64,000 nucleotides of DNA from Candidatus Thalassospirochaeta sargassi (GTDB lineage: Bacteria; Spirochaetota; Spirochaetia; UBA9216): contig JAQQAL010000017.1 of NCBI GenBank assembly GCA_028532855.1, forward strand, positions 1 to 64,000, written 5' to 3'. A program made the position numbers and the translations under genes. Numbering within the stretch: position 1 is the stretch's first letter; each line of letters opens with the position of its first letter. The notes below the pieces were generated by a model. That model saw only the letters and a list, made by a program, of their open reading frames with translations, searched no databases and was not told where the DNA came from. Positions 9,195-17,258 of this stretch are shown here, in pieces.

Positions 9195-12168
9195 ATTCAT
9201 CCTCGCCAGACCGACAGGAAGTCTGATAATCTGTATGGGTCTTACCCTGGGGGGAATATGGTGTACTGCGACGAACGAAAGAGATTTTCTGCCTGATTTC
9301 ACGGTTCCAAAACTTACTGTTGCAGCCCCCTGCCCCGGTCTCCCAGCAGCAGATATTCGAGAATTAGTAACAATTCCTCTGGAAAATGCACTATCTTCAC
9401 TCAGCGGACTAAAACGCATGGGAAGTATATCCAGAAGCGGAATCTCAGTAATAGAAATAGAATACCCATGGGGAACGGATATTTTCACAGCCGGCATGGA
9501 ATGTAGAGAACTTATAGATACAGCCTGGGGGCAGCTGCCTTCAGACGCTCCCAAACCACGGCTTGTAAATACTGATCCGGTTGATCTGCCGCTTCTGACA
9601 ATAGCTGTTTTCCCCGTAAACGGCGATCTGACTCTGGCAAGAAGGCTTGCAGGGCGTGAAATCAAATCCATGCTTCAGAGGCTTGAGGGAGTAGGCTCTG
9701 TATCAGTTTCAGGCGGATATGAAGAAGAAATCAGGATAGAGGTAGACAGTGCGGCGGCTGCAGCTCAGGGGCTGTCATTGATTGATATCCACGACAGCCT
9801 GGCCTCGGCATATATTGAGTTTCCAGCAGGCAGTATTACAAACGGAATCATCGAAATGTCGGTAAAAACAAAAGCCGGAGCTGAAAAACTGGCTGATATA
9901 GCTGAACTGTACATAAACTCCAGGGAATTCTCATTCGACCCGACCGAAGATAAAATATCAAGCAGGAAACTCAAAGAGATAGCATTAATCGGATACGGAA
10001 AACAGGAACAGAGTTCCTTTTTCTTTACAGGGAAAAAGGGATCCCCACCCCGGGAAGCCGTGATGATTGAAATAAGACGTATTGCCGGGGCTTCCCCTGC
10101 CGGTACAGCCGATGCCGTAAAAAAAGCGCTGCCTGAAATCGCAAGGGGGTTCGGAAAGGATCTGGAAATCATTATTACCGACGATCGCTCAATTGAACTC
10201 GACCGGGCGTTAAAATATTTGATAATGACACTGATTTACGGCTGCCTGTTCGCCTTTATTATTATCCTGATGTTTATGCGCAACCTGAAAAAAGCAGCCA
10301 TTCTCCTCGCGGTTCTTCCTGCATCACTGCTCTGTTCAATTCTGTTTATGACCCTATCGGGCGCCGGTTTCAACCTGATGTCGCTCTGCGGGCTTACCCT
10401 GGGTGTAGGGATGGTCGTAGATAATGCAATTATTGTAATAGAGCGACTTGACAGAAGCCGCAGTAGCCGGATTGCCGAAACCGTGTCGGAGCTGGCTCCT
10501 TCATTATTCGGATCAACTGCTACGACTGTGCTCGTTTTTACTCCGCTGCTGTTCATGAAGGGGCTTGCCGGTGTTCTATTCAGCGATCTGAGTCTGAGTG
10601 TAATCTACTCACTTTCTTCATCATTGCTGCTGTCGCTCACGGCGGTACCCATTCTCTATCAGAAAATAAAACCGGTTGAGACTGGAGCAAGGAAAGACTC
10701 AGGCATGTATCGTTTTATAAGGAAGGCTCTGCGCTTCAGCCTGAGAAAGCCGTTCTGGACTGCGGCACTTATCATTATTGTATGTGCAGTATTCATGATA
10801 CCGGCCGGGGATCTGCCTGTTGAGCTGATTCCACAGAATACGTACGGAAAAATTAACTGCACCTTCACTCTTCCCCCTGACAAGTCTTTTAATACCGTAA
10901 AAGAATGTGCCCTTAAACTATCAACAGTACTGCTGGCGTTTCCAGAAATTGAAACCGTTGAATTGAAGGCCGGTGAAGAGCCGGACAATATCTATCACCT
11001 TGCATCCGCTGTCGCTACCAATCGCCGGATTTCAATACAGATATCAACAGACCCCACCACGGATAGTCAAAAACTTTATACTGAACTTACAAACCTTGAA
11101 CAGATACACAGCGGCGAGTTCAGGCTCCTGGAACCTGAGAATATTATTGAAAGTCTGCTTGGCATAAGCAGCCGCCGCGACTGGATGATTTCGGGCGGGA
11201 CCCCCGCCGAAGTTGAAGCAGCTGCCGGCAAACTGATAGAAACAGCAGGCCCCGCCATACTTCTGTCTGGCGCGAAACAGACAGTCCTCAGGCTGTATCC
11301 GGACAGAAAGGCGGCTGCAGCAGCACAAATGAGCCCCGGGAGCATCGGCCGGCAGATAGCCGTTCAGATAAGCGGCTCAACTCCGGGTAGACTGAACCTC
11401 GGAGGCAGGGAGATAAGACTGAGACTGCGGGCAGCCGAAGAACTGAGGAAAACTATTGATGATATTATGGCACTGCCAGTTATCAGAGATGATTGCGGCA
11501 GCATAAGGCTTGATTCCCTTACTGAAATAAAGAAGGTGTCTGAATCTCTGAGGCTGTTCAGAGAAGACCGCCTGGATGCTGCTGTATTCAGACTGGAGAA
11601 TGAAGCATCCAGACAGCAGATTAAGCTCCTCAACCAGGCAGGGGCCCGGCCTTACAGAACAAGCAGTCTGAAGGAGCAGCGATCCGGTATTTACGCTATG
11701 TTCATCCTTGCCGCGGCCTTCCTCTATCTCTGCCTCGGCGTTCAGTTCGAATCATTCGGCATTCCCCTGCTGCTTATGCTATGCATACCGCCCTCCGTTG
11801 CAGGTACTGTACTCTTTCTACGGCTGACCGGAGAATCAATCAATCTGTACTCATGTCTCGGCTGTATGGTTGTTATGGGGATTTCTGTAAACAACGGTAT
11901 TCTCCTTATAGAGGAAAGCCGCAGGCGTATCAGGCGCTCCGCGTCCTCTGCAGCAGGCTCTGCATATCTTGCAGCAGCCTCAAGACTCAGGCCGATAATG
12001 ATGACCTATGCCACAACAGCTGCCGCACTCATTCCGCTTGCAGTTATGAAGGAATCCAGTCAGGCATCTCTGGCCGCAGCTATCATAGGCGGACTTAGCG
12101 TTTCAACTATAATATCTATCCTCATCCTGCCGTGGATAATTATCAGGAATCAGACGTCCCCGGAATGA
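9181..12168 (+). CDS. RND-family efflux transporter subunit 1 (AcrB/MdtB-like)
   Basis: The ATG at 9181 gives MKIIKFILARPTG, the usual RND N-terminus just before TM1, and a 995-residue protein. Two halves each carry a porter domain and a TM bundle. TM4 has GMVVDNAIIVIER near residue 413, with the first proton-relay aspartate kept and the second position Asn, a common variant. TM10 has VMGISVNNGILLIEE. The porter repeat is recognisable at VTIPLENALSSLSGLKRMGS and LEGVGSVSVSGGYEEEI. It probably exports hydrophobic compounds or lipids using the proton gradient, together with the RND protein that follows, the adaptor and the TolC-like channel. Confidence 0.93.
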   Translation: MKIIKFILARPTGSLIICMGLTLGGIWCTATNERDFLPDFTVPKLTVAAPCPGLPAADIRELVTIPLENALSSLSGLKRMGSISRSGISVIEIEYPWGTDIFTAGMECRELIDTAWGQLPSDAPKPRLVNTDPVDLPLLTIAVFPVNGDLTLARRLAGREIKSMLQRLEGVGSVSVSGGYEEEIRIEVDSAAAAAQGLSLIDIHDSLASAYIEFPAGSITNGIIEMSVKTKAGAEKLADIAELYINSREFSFDPTEDKISSRKLKEIALIGYGKQEQSSFFFTGKKGSPPREAVMIEIRRIAGASPAGTADAVKKALPEIARGFGKDLEIIITDDRSIELDRALKYLIMTLIYGCLFAFIIILMFMRNLKKAAILLAVLPASLLCSILFMTLSGAGFNLMSLCGLTLGVGMVVDNAIIVIERLDRSRSSRIAETVSELAPSLFGSTATTVLVFTPLLFMKGLAGVLFSDLSLSVIYSLSSSLLLSLTAVPILYQKIKPVETGARKDSGMYRFIRKALRFSLRKPFWTAALIIIVCAVFMIPAGDLPVELIPQNTYGKINCTFTLPPDKSFNTVKECALKLSTVLLAFPEIETVELKAGEEPDNIYHLASAVATNRRISIQISTDPTTDSQKLYTELTNLEQIHSGEFRLLEPENIIESLLGISSRRDWMISGGTPAEVEAAAGKLIETAGPAILLSGAKQTVLRLYPDRKAAAAAQMSPGSIGRQIAVQISGSTPGRLNLGGREIRLRLRAAEELRKTIDDIMALPVIRDDCGSIRLDSLTEIKKVSESLRLFREDRLDAAVFRLENEASRQQIKLLNQAGARPYRTSSLKEQRSGIYAMFILAAAFLYLCLGVQFESFGIPLLLMLCIPPSVAGTVLFLRLTGESINLYSCLGCMVVMGISVNNGILLIEESRRRIRRSASSAAGSAYLAAASRLRPIMMTYATTAAALIPLAVMKESSQASLAAAIIGGLSVSTIISILILPWIIIRNQTSPE

Positions 12169-15056
12169 AAGGAATATTCAAATCCCGGACAGTACCGCTC
12201 ATGCTGCTTGCGGCAGTACTCATTCTTTCCGCTTATTCAATTATCCGGACACAGACAGGCTCTCGAAACCGGGCAACGAACCGTTACGCTGTTATAACAA
12301 GATATTACGGGTTATCAGCGGAAGATGTTGAGCGGATCATCACCATACCGATGGAAGACCTTATAGCCGGACTGCCCGGAATCAGCAGGCTTTCTGCGTT
12401 CAGCAGTACAGCAATGTCAAGAATTGATATAATACTTTCAGCTGATACTGCCCCCGCAACCTTCAGAGCAGAACTCGGAGAGCTGACTGAAACCTGTTAT
12501 GTAGCGATTTCTTCGAAATATCCGGCGGTTCAGAGACCTCAGATAGTGAGTTCGGGCCTGCATCAGTCGGCAATATTCAGCGCAGCTGTAAAAAAAGGTG
12601 GAACAACCCCGGCTGAACTTCGTTCAATAATCGAGAATGAGCTTGTTCCGCTTCTTTCAAAAATACCCGGCGCAGGAGAGATTGAAATATACGGCGGGGC
12701 TATTCCCGAAGCTCAGGTTTTATTCGATCCGGAAAAAACTGCCGCGGCCGGAATCCGCATAAGCTCGGCTGCCGAAATTATGAGAAATTCAAATTTTTAC
12801 TGCTTCGCCGGCTTTGCCGAAGCAGGTCCGGATGAATACCCGGTTGCTATTGATGCAAGGATAAGCACACTCGAGGAGCTCAGAGCGCTGCCGCTTGGAT
12901 CTCTTACCAAGTTGGACGATATAGCCGATATCAGCTTTGCCGGCAGAAAACCGGACTCATTGAGCAGGATAAACGGAAGACAATGCGTCAGTTTCAGCGT
13001 AAAAAGTTCTTCAGGACAGCTGATTCATCTATCACAACAAATCAGAGCCGTTGTGGAAGGCTTTGAGAAGCAGGGCTATGAATGTGTAATTCTTGAGGAC
13101 AAAGGGGGGGTACTTGAAAATGCATTCAGAACAACCGCCGCCGCCCTGGGGATCGGAATGCTTTCATCAAGCCTGATCCTGCTGCTGTTCAATGCCGCAC
13201 CAAGACGTATCCTTCTGCTTCTGCTGGGTCAGCCCCTTACTGTCTTTTCTGCACTCGGCGTACTGGCTGCGGCTGGCTTTACACCGGACAGCTGGCTGCT
13301 TGCAGGTCTCGCTGTGAGCTCCGGTATGGTCCTTGATTCCGCTCTGCTTGTTACTGCGGCGGCTGACGGCGGTGTTTACACAATTGAAAAAACGCTGCCA
13401 CCCCTCGTTTCATCGGTAGTGAGCACTGTTACCGCCCTTATTCCTCTTTTCGGTCTTGAAAACAGGTTTCCGGGCATTGTCCCTTTTGCTGCTTCACTCG
13501 CCGCGATGCTGCTTTTGTCGCTATTGTTTTCAGCTGTTTTCATACCGCCTTTCTACCGGGGCGGAACATCTGGAACAGCTCTGTTCATTCTTCCTACGGA
13601 GGCCTTTCTCCGGCAAAAACTGCTTAAATTATCATTGCGTCTTTCAAACCCCTTATCTGCCTTGCTGTTAAACACCGGCCTAGCTGCGGCCGGCATTATC
13701 TGTCTGATTTCAATACCCCTGCGGCTGTATGAACCGGTGGAATCACCCGTAATATTCATGCGGCTTGAACTTCATGCCGGAGAGTGCCTCGAATCTACCG
13801 CAGAGAGGATAGCTGATTTGGCTTCAGATTTATCTGAGAATCCGGCAATTACAAGTATCCAGTCTGTCGCGGAAACTGGCCGGGGCAGCCTCTATTTAGA
13901 ATATAATTCATCTGTTTCGGCCCGGAAGGATCTGCGTAATTTCGTTACTGCCGCAGCCGACCGTGCCGGGGGGATATTCGCATACACCCCCGAAGCAGAA
14001 AGGGGAGAGGAACTGAGGCTTACATTATCAGTTACTGGAAGCAATGTAGTCGAATTACGTAATATATGCAGACAAGCCCTGACCGAACTTATGAAGCAAA
14101 GCTGGGCGGTATCCGGGGTGCTTCATTTCAGAGAGCCCCCGCCGGCTGTTCATTTCAATGTTGACCGACAGGCGCTTGCTGATACTGGAATATCAGCCGC
14201 CGGGCTTGCCTACTTTCTTCGCTGGAACCTCTATTCCCCGGTTGCAGACAAATGGCAAATAGGAGGCAGCGAAATTGATCTGAGGGCGGGAGCCGAAAAA
14301 ACCTCCCTATCGTCTATAGACGATCTGAAAGATCTTGAAATACCGTCTGCAGAAACCGGAAAAATGTTTCGGTTGGCCACTCTGGGGACATTCAACACAG
14401 CAGTTGAACTAAGAAACATAAACAGACTGAACCGCCAGCATGCCGAGAGCTTCAGCATATCCTGCAACAAAGAGGATCCGAAGAAGCTGCATAATCAGAT
14501 TATGGATATTCTTTACGAAATAGATTTACCGGAAGGCTACAGCTTTCTACCCTCAGCTGATCTGATAGAAACGCGGGAATTCAATTCAATGCTGTGGAGG
14601 CGTTCTCTGCTGGCACTCCTCCTGATATTCGCTTTCCTCTGTATTGAGCGCGAATCTCTAACAGAAGCCGTTCTCATCCTACTGCCATTGCCTGCTTCCG
14701 CAGGAATACCGCTTATTGTACTGAGATTGCTTAATATGGACTTGGGCAGCGAGACAATAATCGGCTTGATTCTTTTGTCGGGCATGGGAATTAATAACGG
14801 AATACTTGTTATGTCGGAAAGGAAAGAGGGGGCGGAAGCAGCCGTCCGTTCAAGGCTGCAAAGTCTGCTGCTTACTACAGTAACCAGTGTTACCGGCGCA
14901 GTCCCGCTTCTATTCACTCACAGCTGCTTTTTTACAAACCTTGCGATAATACTGATTAGCGGATTATCCGGATCATTCGTCATCAGCCTGCTTACCTACC
15001 CGGCAATTATCAGCTGGTATCGAAATCAGCTGTCTTTTAAGAACTCGGCTTTATGA
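12165..15056 (+). CDS. RND-family efflux transporter subunit 2, divergent
   Basis: The ATG at 12165 overlaps the preceding TGA (ATGA) and is preferred over 12132, which would add 11 residues without a ribosome-binding site. The protein has 963 residues. It keeps RND architecture (ITIPMEDLIAGLPGISRLSA, IPGAGEIEIYGG, TM10 SGMGINNGILVMSERK) but is more degenerate than its partner. TM4 reads GMVLDSALLVTAA: one aspartate is kept, the second is Ser, and the glutamate usually closing this helix is missing. Tandem different RND genes suggest a heteromeric pump like MdtBC, with this one possibly the less active proton-conducting subunit; that assignment is inference. Confidence 0.88.
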   Translation: MKGIFKSRTVPLMLLAAVLILSAYSIIRTQTGSRNRATNRYAVITRYYGLSAEDVERIITIPMEDLIAGLPGISRLSAFSSTAMSRIDIILSADTAPATFRAELGELTETCYVAISSKYPAVQRPQIVSSGLHQSAIFSAAVKKGGTTPAELRSIIENELVPLLSKIPGAGEIEIYGGAIPEAQVLFDPEKTAAAGIRISSAAEIMRNSNFYCFAGFAEAGPDEYPVAIDARISTLEELRALPLGSLTKLDDIADISFAGRKPDSLSRINGRQCVSFSVKSSSGQLIHLSQQIRAVVEGFEKQGYECVILEDKGGVLENAFRTTAAALGIGMLSSSLILLLFNAAPRRILLLLLGQPLTVFSALGVLAAAGFTPDSWLLAGLAVSSGMVLDSALLVTAAADGGVYTIEKTLPPLVSSVVSTVTALIPLFGLENRFPGIVPFAASLAAMLLLSLLFSAVFIPPFYRGGTSGTALFILPTEAFLRQKLLKLSLRLSNPLSALLLNTGLAAAGIICLISIPLRLYEPVESPVIFMRLELHAGECLESTAERIADLASDLSENPAITSIQSVAETGRGSLYLEYNSSVSARKDLRNFVTAAADRAGGIFAYTPEAERGEELRLTLSVTGSNVVELRNICRQALTELMKQSWAVSGVLHFREPPPAVHFNVDRQALADTGISAAGLAYFLRWNLYSPVADKWQIGGSEIDLRAGAEKTSLSSIDDLKDLEIPSAETGKMFRLATLGTFNTAVELRNINRLNRQHAESFSISCNKEDPKKLHNQIMDILYEIDLPEGYSFLPSADLIETREFNSMLWRRSLLALLLIFAFLCIERESLTEAVLILLPLPASAGIPLIVLRLLNMDLGSETIIGLILLSGMGINNGILVMSERKEGAEAAVRSRLQSLLLTTVTSVTGAVPLLFTHSCFFTNLAIILISGLSGSFVISLLTYPAIISWYRNQLSFKNSAL

Positions 15057-15739
15057 AGTAAACCTGCATTTTTCCCAGGTTTTTCCTCACTCATACGGTT
15101 TACCTTCACCACCAGATCATGGCCCAGTGCCTGCTGCATTTTTACCCAAAGGCTGTATTCCCGGCCTTTAAGCTTATTTAGATCACTGCGCTTCCATGCC
15201 CACAGCTCAAGCGAACCATCACCTCTTACATCAGCGCCTGGAACTTTCCCTGAAACATAGCTCATTTCACCGATAAAACCGCCCCGGCCGAGGATTGCGA
15301 CAGTGCGCAGATCCTTCTGAACAAAGGCTGTACCATCTAGAATCATGAAAACATTGGGCGACGCCTCTCCATTTTCAATAATCGTACCACCTTTAAAATC
15401 GAAATCCCGTCCTATTTTCCAGAATCTCATAAACTCTCTGCCGGTCATGTGGAAAAAGCTTTCTTCATATATATCCCCAAGATCCTCAGGGATCCTGACG
15501 GGACGACGTTCCAGCAGAAGAGTAATTGTTCGAAAAAGGTTAATGATAAGGAAAACCGTATTCCAGAACATCACAATCCAGTTGCCACGCACATACCCTG
15601 TATAAATCAGGATAATCTGTCCAGAAATGAGCAGGATACGTAATATGAGAATATTCTTAACCGCAAGTCCTATTAAATTCAGGACATACGCGAGGTTCAT
15701 GATAATAAGGGCAGGTGATAAACTGAAATCCATATACAT
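15026..15739 (-). CDS. Popeye-domain-like membrane protein with cyclic-nucleotide-binding fold
   Basis: A 237-residue protein: three predicted membrane helices (about residues 8-27, 29-48, 53-75) joined directly to a cyclic-nucleotide-binding-type domain (about 100-215). The join FWNTVFLIINLFRTITLLLE followed by RRPVRIPEDLGDIYEESF strongly recalls Popeye (POPDC) proteins, in which a third helix is followed by a short charged linker to the nucleotide-binding domain. The domain shows GGTIIENGEASPNVFMILDG and FIGEMSYVSGKVPGADV. The glutamate of the phosphate-binding cassette is present but the usual RTA arginine is not (GAD instead), so nucleotide binding is uncertain. The gene stands alone and overlaps the RND operon end by 31 bases. 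Confidence 0.75.
   Translation of the reverse strand: MYMDFSLSPALIIMNLAYVLNLIGLAVKNILILRILLISGQIILIYTGYVRGNWIVMFWNTVFLIINLFRTITLLLERRPVRIPEDLGDIYEESFFHMTGREFMRFWKIGRDFDFKGGTIIENGEASPNVFMILDGTAFVQKDLRTVAILGRGGFIGEMSYVSGKVPGADVRGDGSLELWAWKRSDLNKLKGREYSLWVKMQQALGHDLVVKVNRMSEEKPGKNAGLLHKAEFLKDS
15060..15082 (+). terminator. Possible weak terminator of the efflux operon
   Basis: AAACCTG and CAGGTTT pair across a 9-base loop, followed by TTCCT rather than a clean T-tract. It lies 4 bases beyond the last RND gene, inside the 3' coding end of the convergent gene. The stem is short, so this is a tentative call. Confidence 0.3.
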
Positions 15740-15903
15740 TCAGTATCGGCGGGAAATAATTGCATTCTTCACAGTAATTTAGTTGTTTTTTCCTGTTTTA
15801 GTTCAAAAAAGAGTACTTTTTTTTAATTGTATTTGCTTTTCATTTCTGAAATCATTAGTATTCTTGATAGAAAACTGGGAACCATCATTTATGGAGGAAG
15901 CAT

Positions 15904-16407
15904 ATGAACTTCAAAGCAAATCTGTTAAAAAAGTCGATAATTGTACTGGTTCTATTACTTGTTGCAGGAACATCATTCGCAGCAAGCGGAGAAACCATTG
16001 TGATAGGCGGTGCAGTACCGCTTATTCTTGATCTGACAGTCGACCCGAATGATCTGGCTGATAATCTTGATCTGTCATCTGTCAGTGCAACGGGACAGAC
16101 CTTCGAGATTGCGGATATTGATATCAGCACGAATAATGCCGTGGGATGGGAACTGTGGATTGTCTCGGAAAATGGCTCCACTCTGAACAATGCAGACGGT
16201 CAGACTATCGCTTACACACTGGAATACACAGGATTGGGAACAAGTGGAACTCCTGTTGCGACAAACTCGACAACCGGGGTCAAATACGGAGAAGCTGCCG
16301 CCGATACATCAGACTCAGCTACGCTTGAGATCACCTATGATCAGGATGCAACTTACAACGCCGGTTATTACTCGGATCAGCTCTCACTGCTGCTGCGGGC
16401 AAAATAA
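15904..16407 (+). CDS. Pilus major subunit-like secreted protein (chaperone-usher operon)
   Basis: A 167-residue protein with a signal peptide (MNFKANLLKKSIIVLVLLLV, then AGTSFAAS) and an all-beta mature part of about 140 residues, rich in Ser/Thr/Asp/Asn and lacking cysteine. It ends YNAGYYSDQLSLLLRAK, the 'GxYsDxLxLxl' terminal strand seen in spore-coat-U and archaic chaperone-usher pilins. A GGAGG site lies 5 bases before the ATG. It is the first gene of four, with chaperone, usher and two-domain subunit behind it. The major-subunit role is inferred from first position, size and this C-terminal strand. Confidence 0.72.
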   Translation: MNFKANLLKKSIIVLVLLLVAGTSFAASGETIVIGGAVPLILDLTVDPNDLADNLDLSSVSATGQTFEIADIDISTNNAVGWELWIVSENGSTLNNADGQTIAYTLEYTGLGTSGTPVATNSTTGVKYGEAAADTSDSATLEITYDQDATYNAGYYSDQLSLLLRAK

Positions 16408-16410
16408 GAC

Positions 16411-17253
16411 ATGCTGAAAAGATACAGCATACTTCTCCTGCTTCTTATAACCTGCGTGGCAGCCGCGCAGGCATTTGTATTTGAACCCATCAACCAGGAT
16501 TACGCCCCTAGCGGGAAGAATTCCAACCATATCTTCAGGGTTGCAAACCCGGGTACGGAAAAGATTGCGGTGAAAATCTCAATAAGACCAAGATATCTGG
16601 AGCCTGACGGCACTGAGATACAGGGGGAAGTATCTGATCTTTTTTCAGTTTACCCAAAACAGATTCTGCTGGAGCCGAACGAGAGCCGCAGCATCAGGGT
16701 AAAATGGATAGGAGATGCCGAACCTGCTGTCGAGCTCCCGTTCAGGATCATTGCCCAGGAGGTTCCTGTGTCATTTACTCAAACACATCCTGCAGAGGGA
16801 GCTTCAATCAGGCTTACCTACCGTTATGAGGGCAATATCTACATCATCCCGTGGGGAGCAAAAGCTAAACTCGGCATAAAATCGATGAAGCGTGAAGCGG
16901 AAACTGAAACTGTGACGGAAACCGTCATGGAAACCGTTGTACTTGAACAGGAGAACGGCGAAGAGGTGGAATCAGTCATTGAAAAGCTCGTAGAAACCGA
17001 GGTTAAGCAAGAGTTTCTCGTGTTCGAGATTGAAAACTCGGGCACAATGCATACAATGCTTAATCGTATTGAATTAAAATTAAAACGTGACCAGAATGAT
17101 ACGCAGCCGATAATATTAAAAGATGAAGATCTCAAAGGGGTTGCAGGTGAGAATATGCTGGCAGAGTCAGTAAGAATCTTCAGAATTCCTATGCCGGCGG
17201 GCATATGGGACGGACCGGTTTACGGAAGCATTAAACAGGTACCTGCAAAATAA
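16411..17253 (+). CDS. PapD-like periplasmic pilus chaperone
   Basis: A 280-residue protein with a signal peptide ending near AAAQA. The first Ig-like domain (residues 22-135) follows the PapD layout: FVFEPINQDYAPSGKNSNHI, then VANPGTEKIAVKISI, VYPKQILLEPNESRSIRVKW and LPFRIIAQEVPVSF. These correspond to the strand with the conserved arginine/lysine site, the hydrophobic G1 strand and the 'LPFRi-x-a' family signature. The second domain holds an odd Thr/Val/Glu-rich insertion at about 160-200 (ETVTETVMETVVLEQ), making it some 40 residues longer than usual chaperones. It starts 3 bases after the pilin stop and should fold the operon's pilins by donor-strand complementation. Confidence 0.85.
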   Translation: MLKRYSILLLLLITCVAAAQAFVFEPINQDYAPSGKNSNHIFRVANPGTEKIAVKISIRPRYLEPDGTEIQGEVSDLFSVYPKQILLEPNESRSIRVKWIGDAEPAVELPFRIIAQEVPVSFTQTHPAEGASIRLTYRYEGNIYIIPWGAKAKLGIKSMKREAETETVTETVMETVVLEQENGEEVESVIEKLVETEVKQEFLVFEIENSGTMHTMLNRIELKLKRDQNDTQPIILKDEDLKGVAGENMLAESVRIFRIPMPAGIWDGPVYGSIKQVPAK

Positions 17254-17258
17254 CGTGA

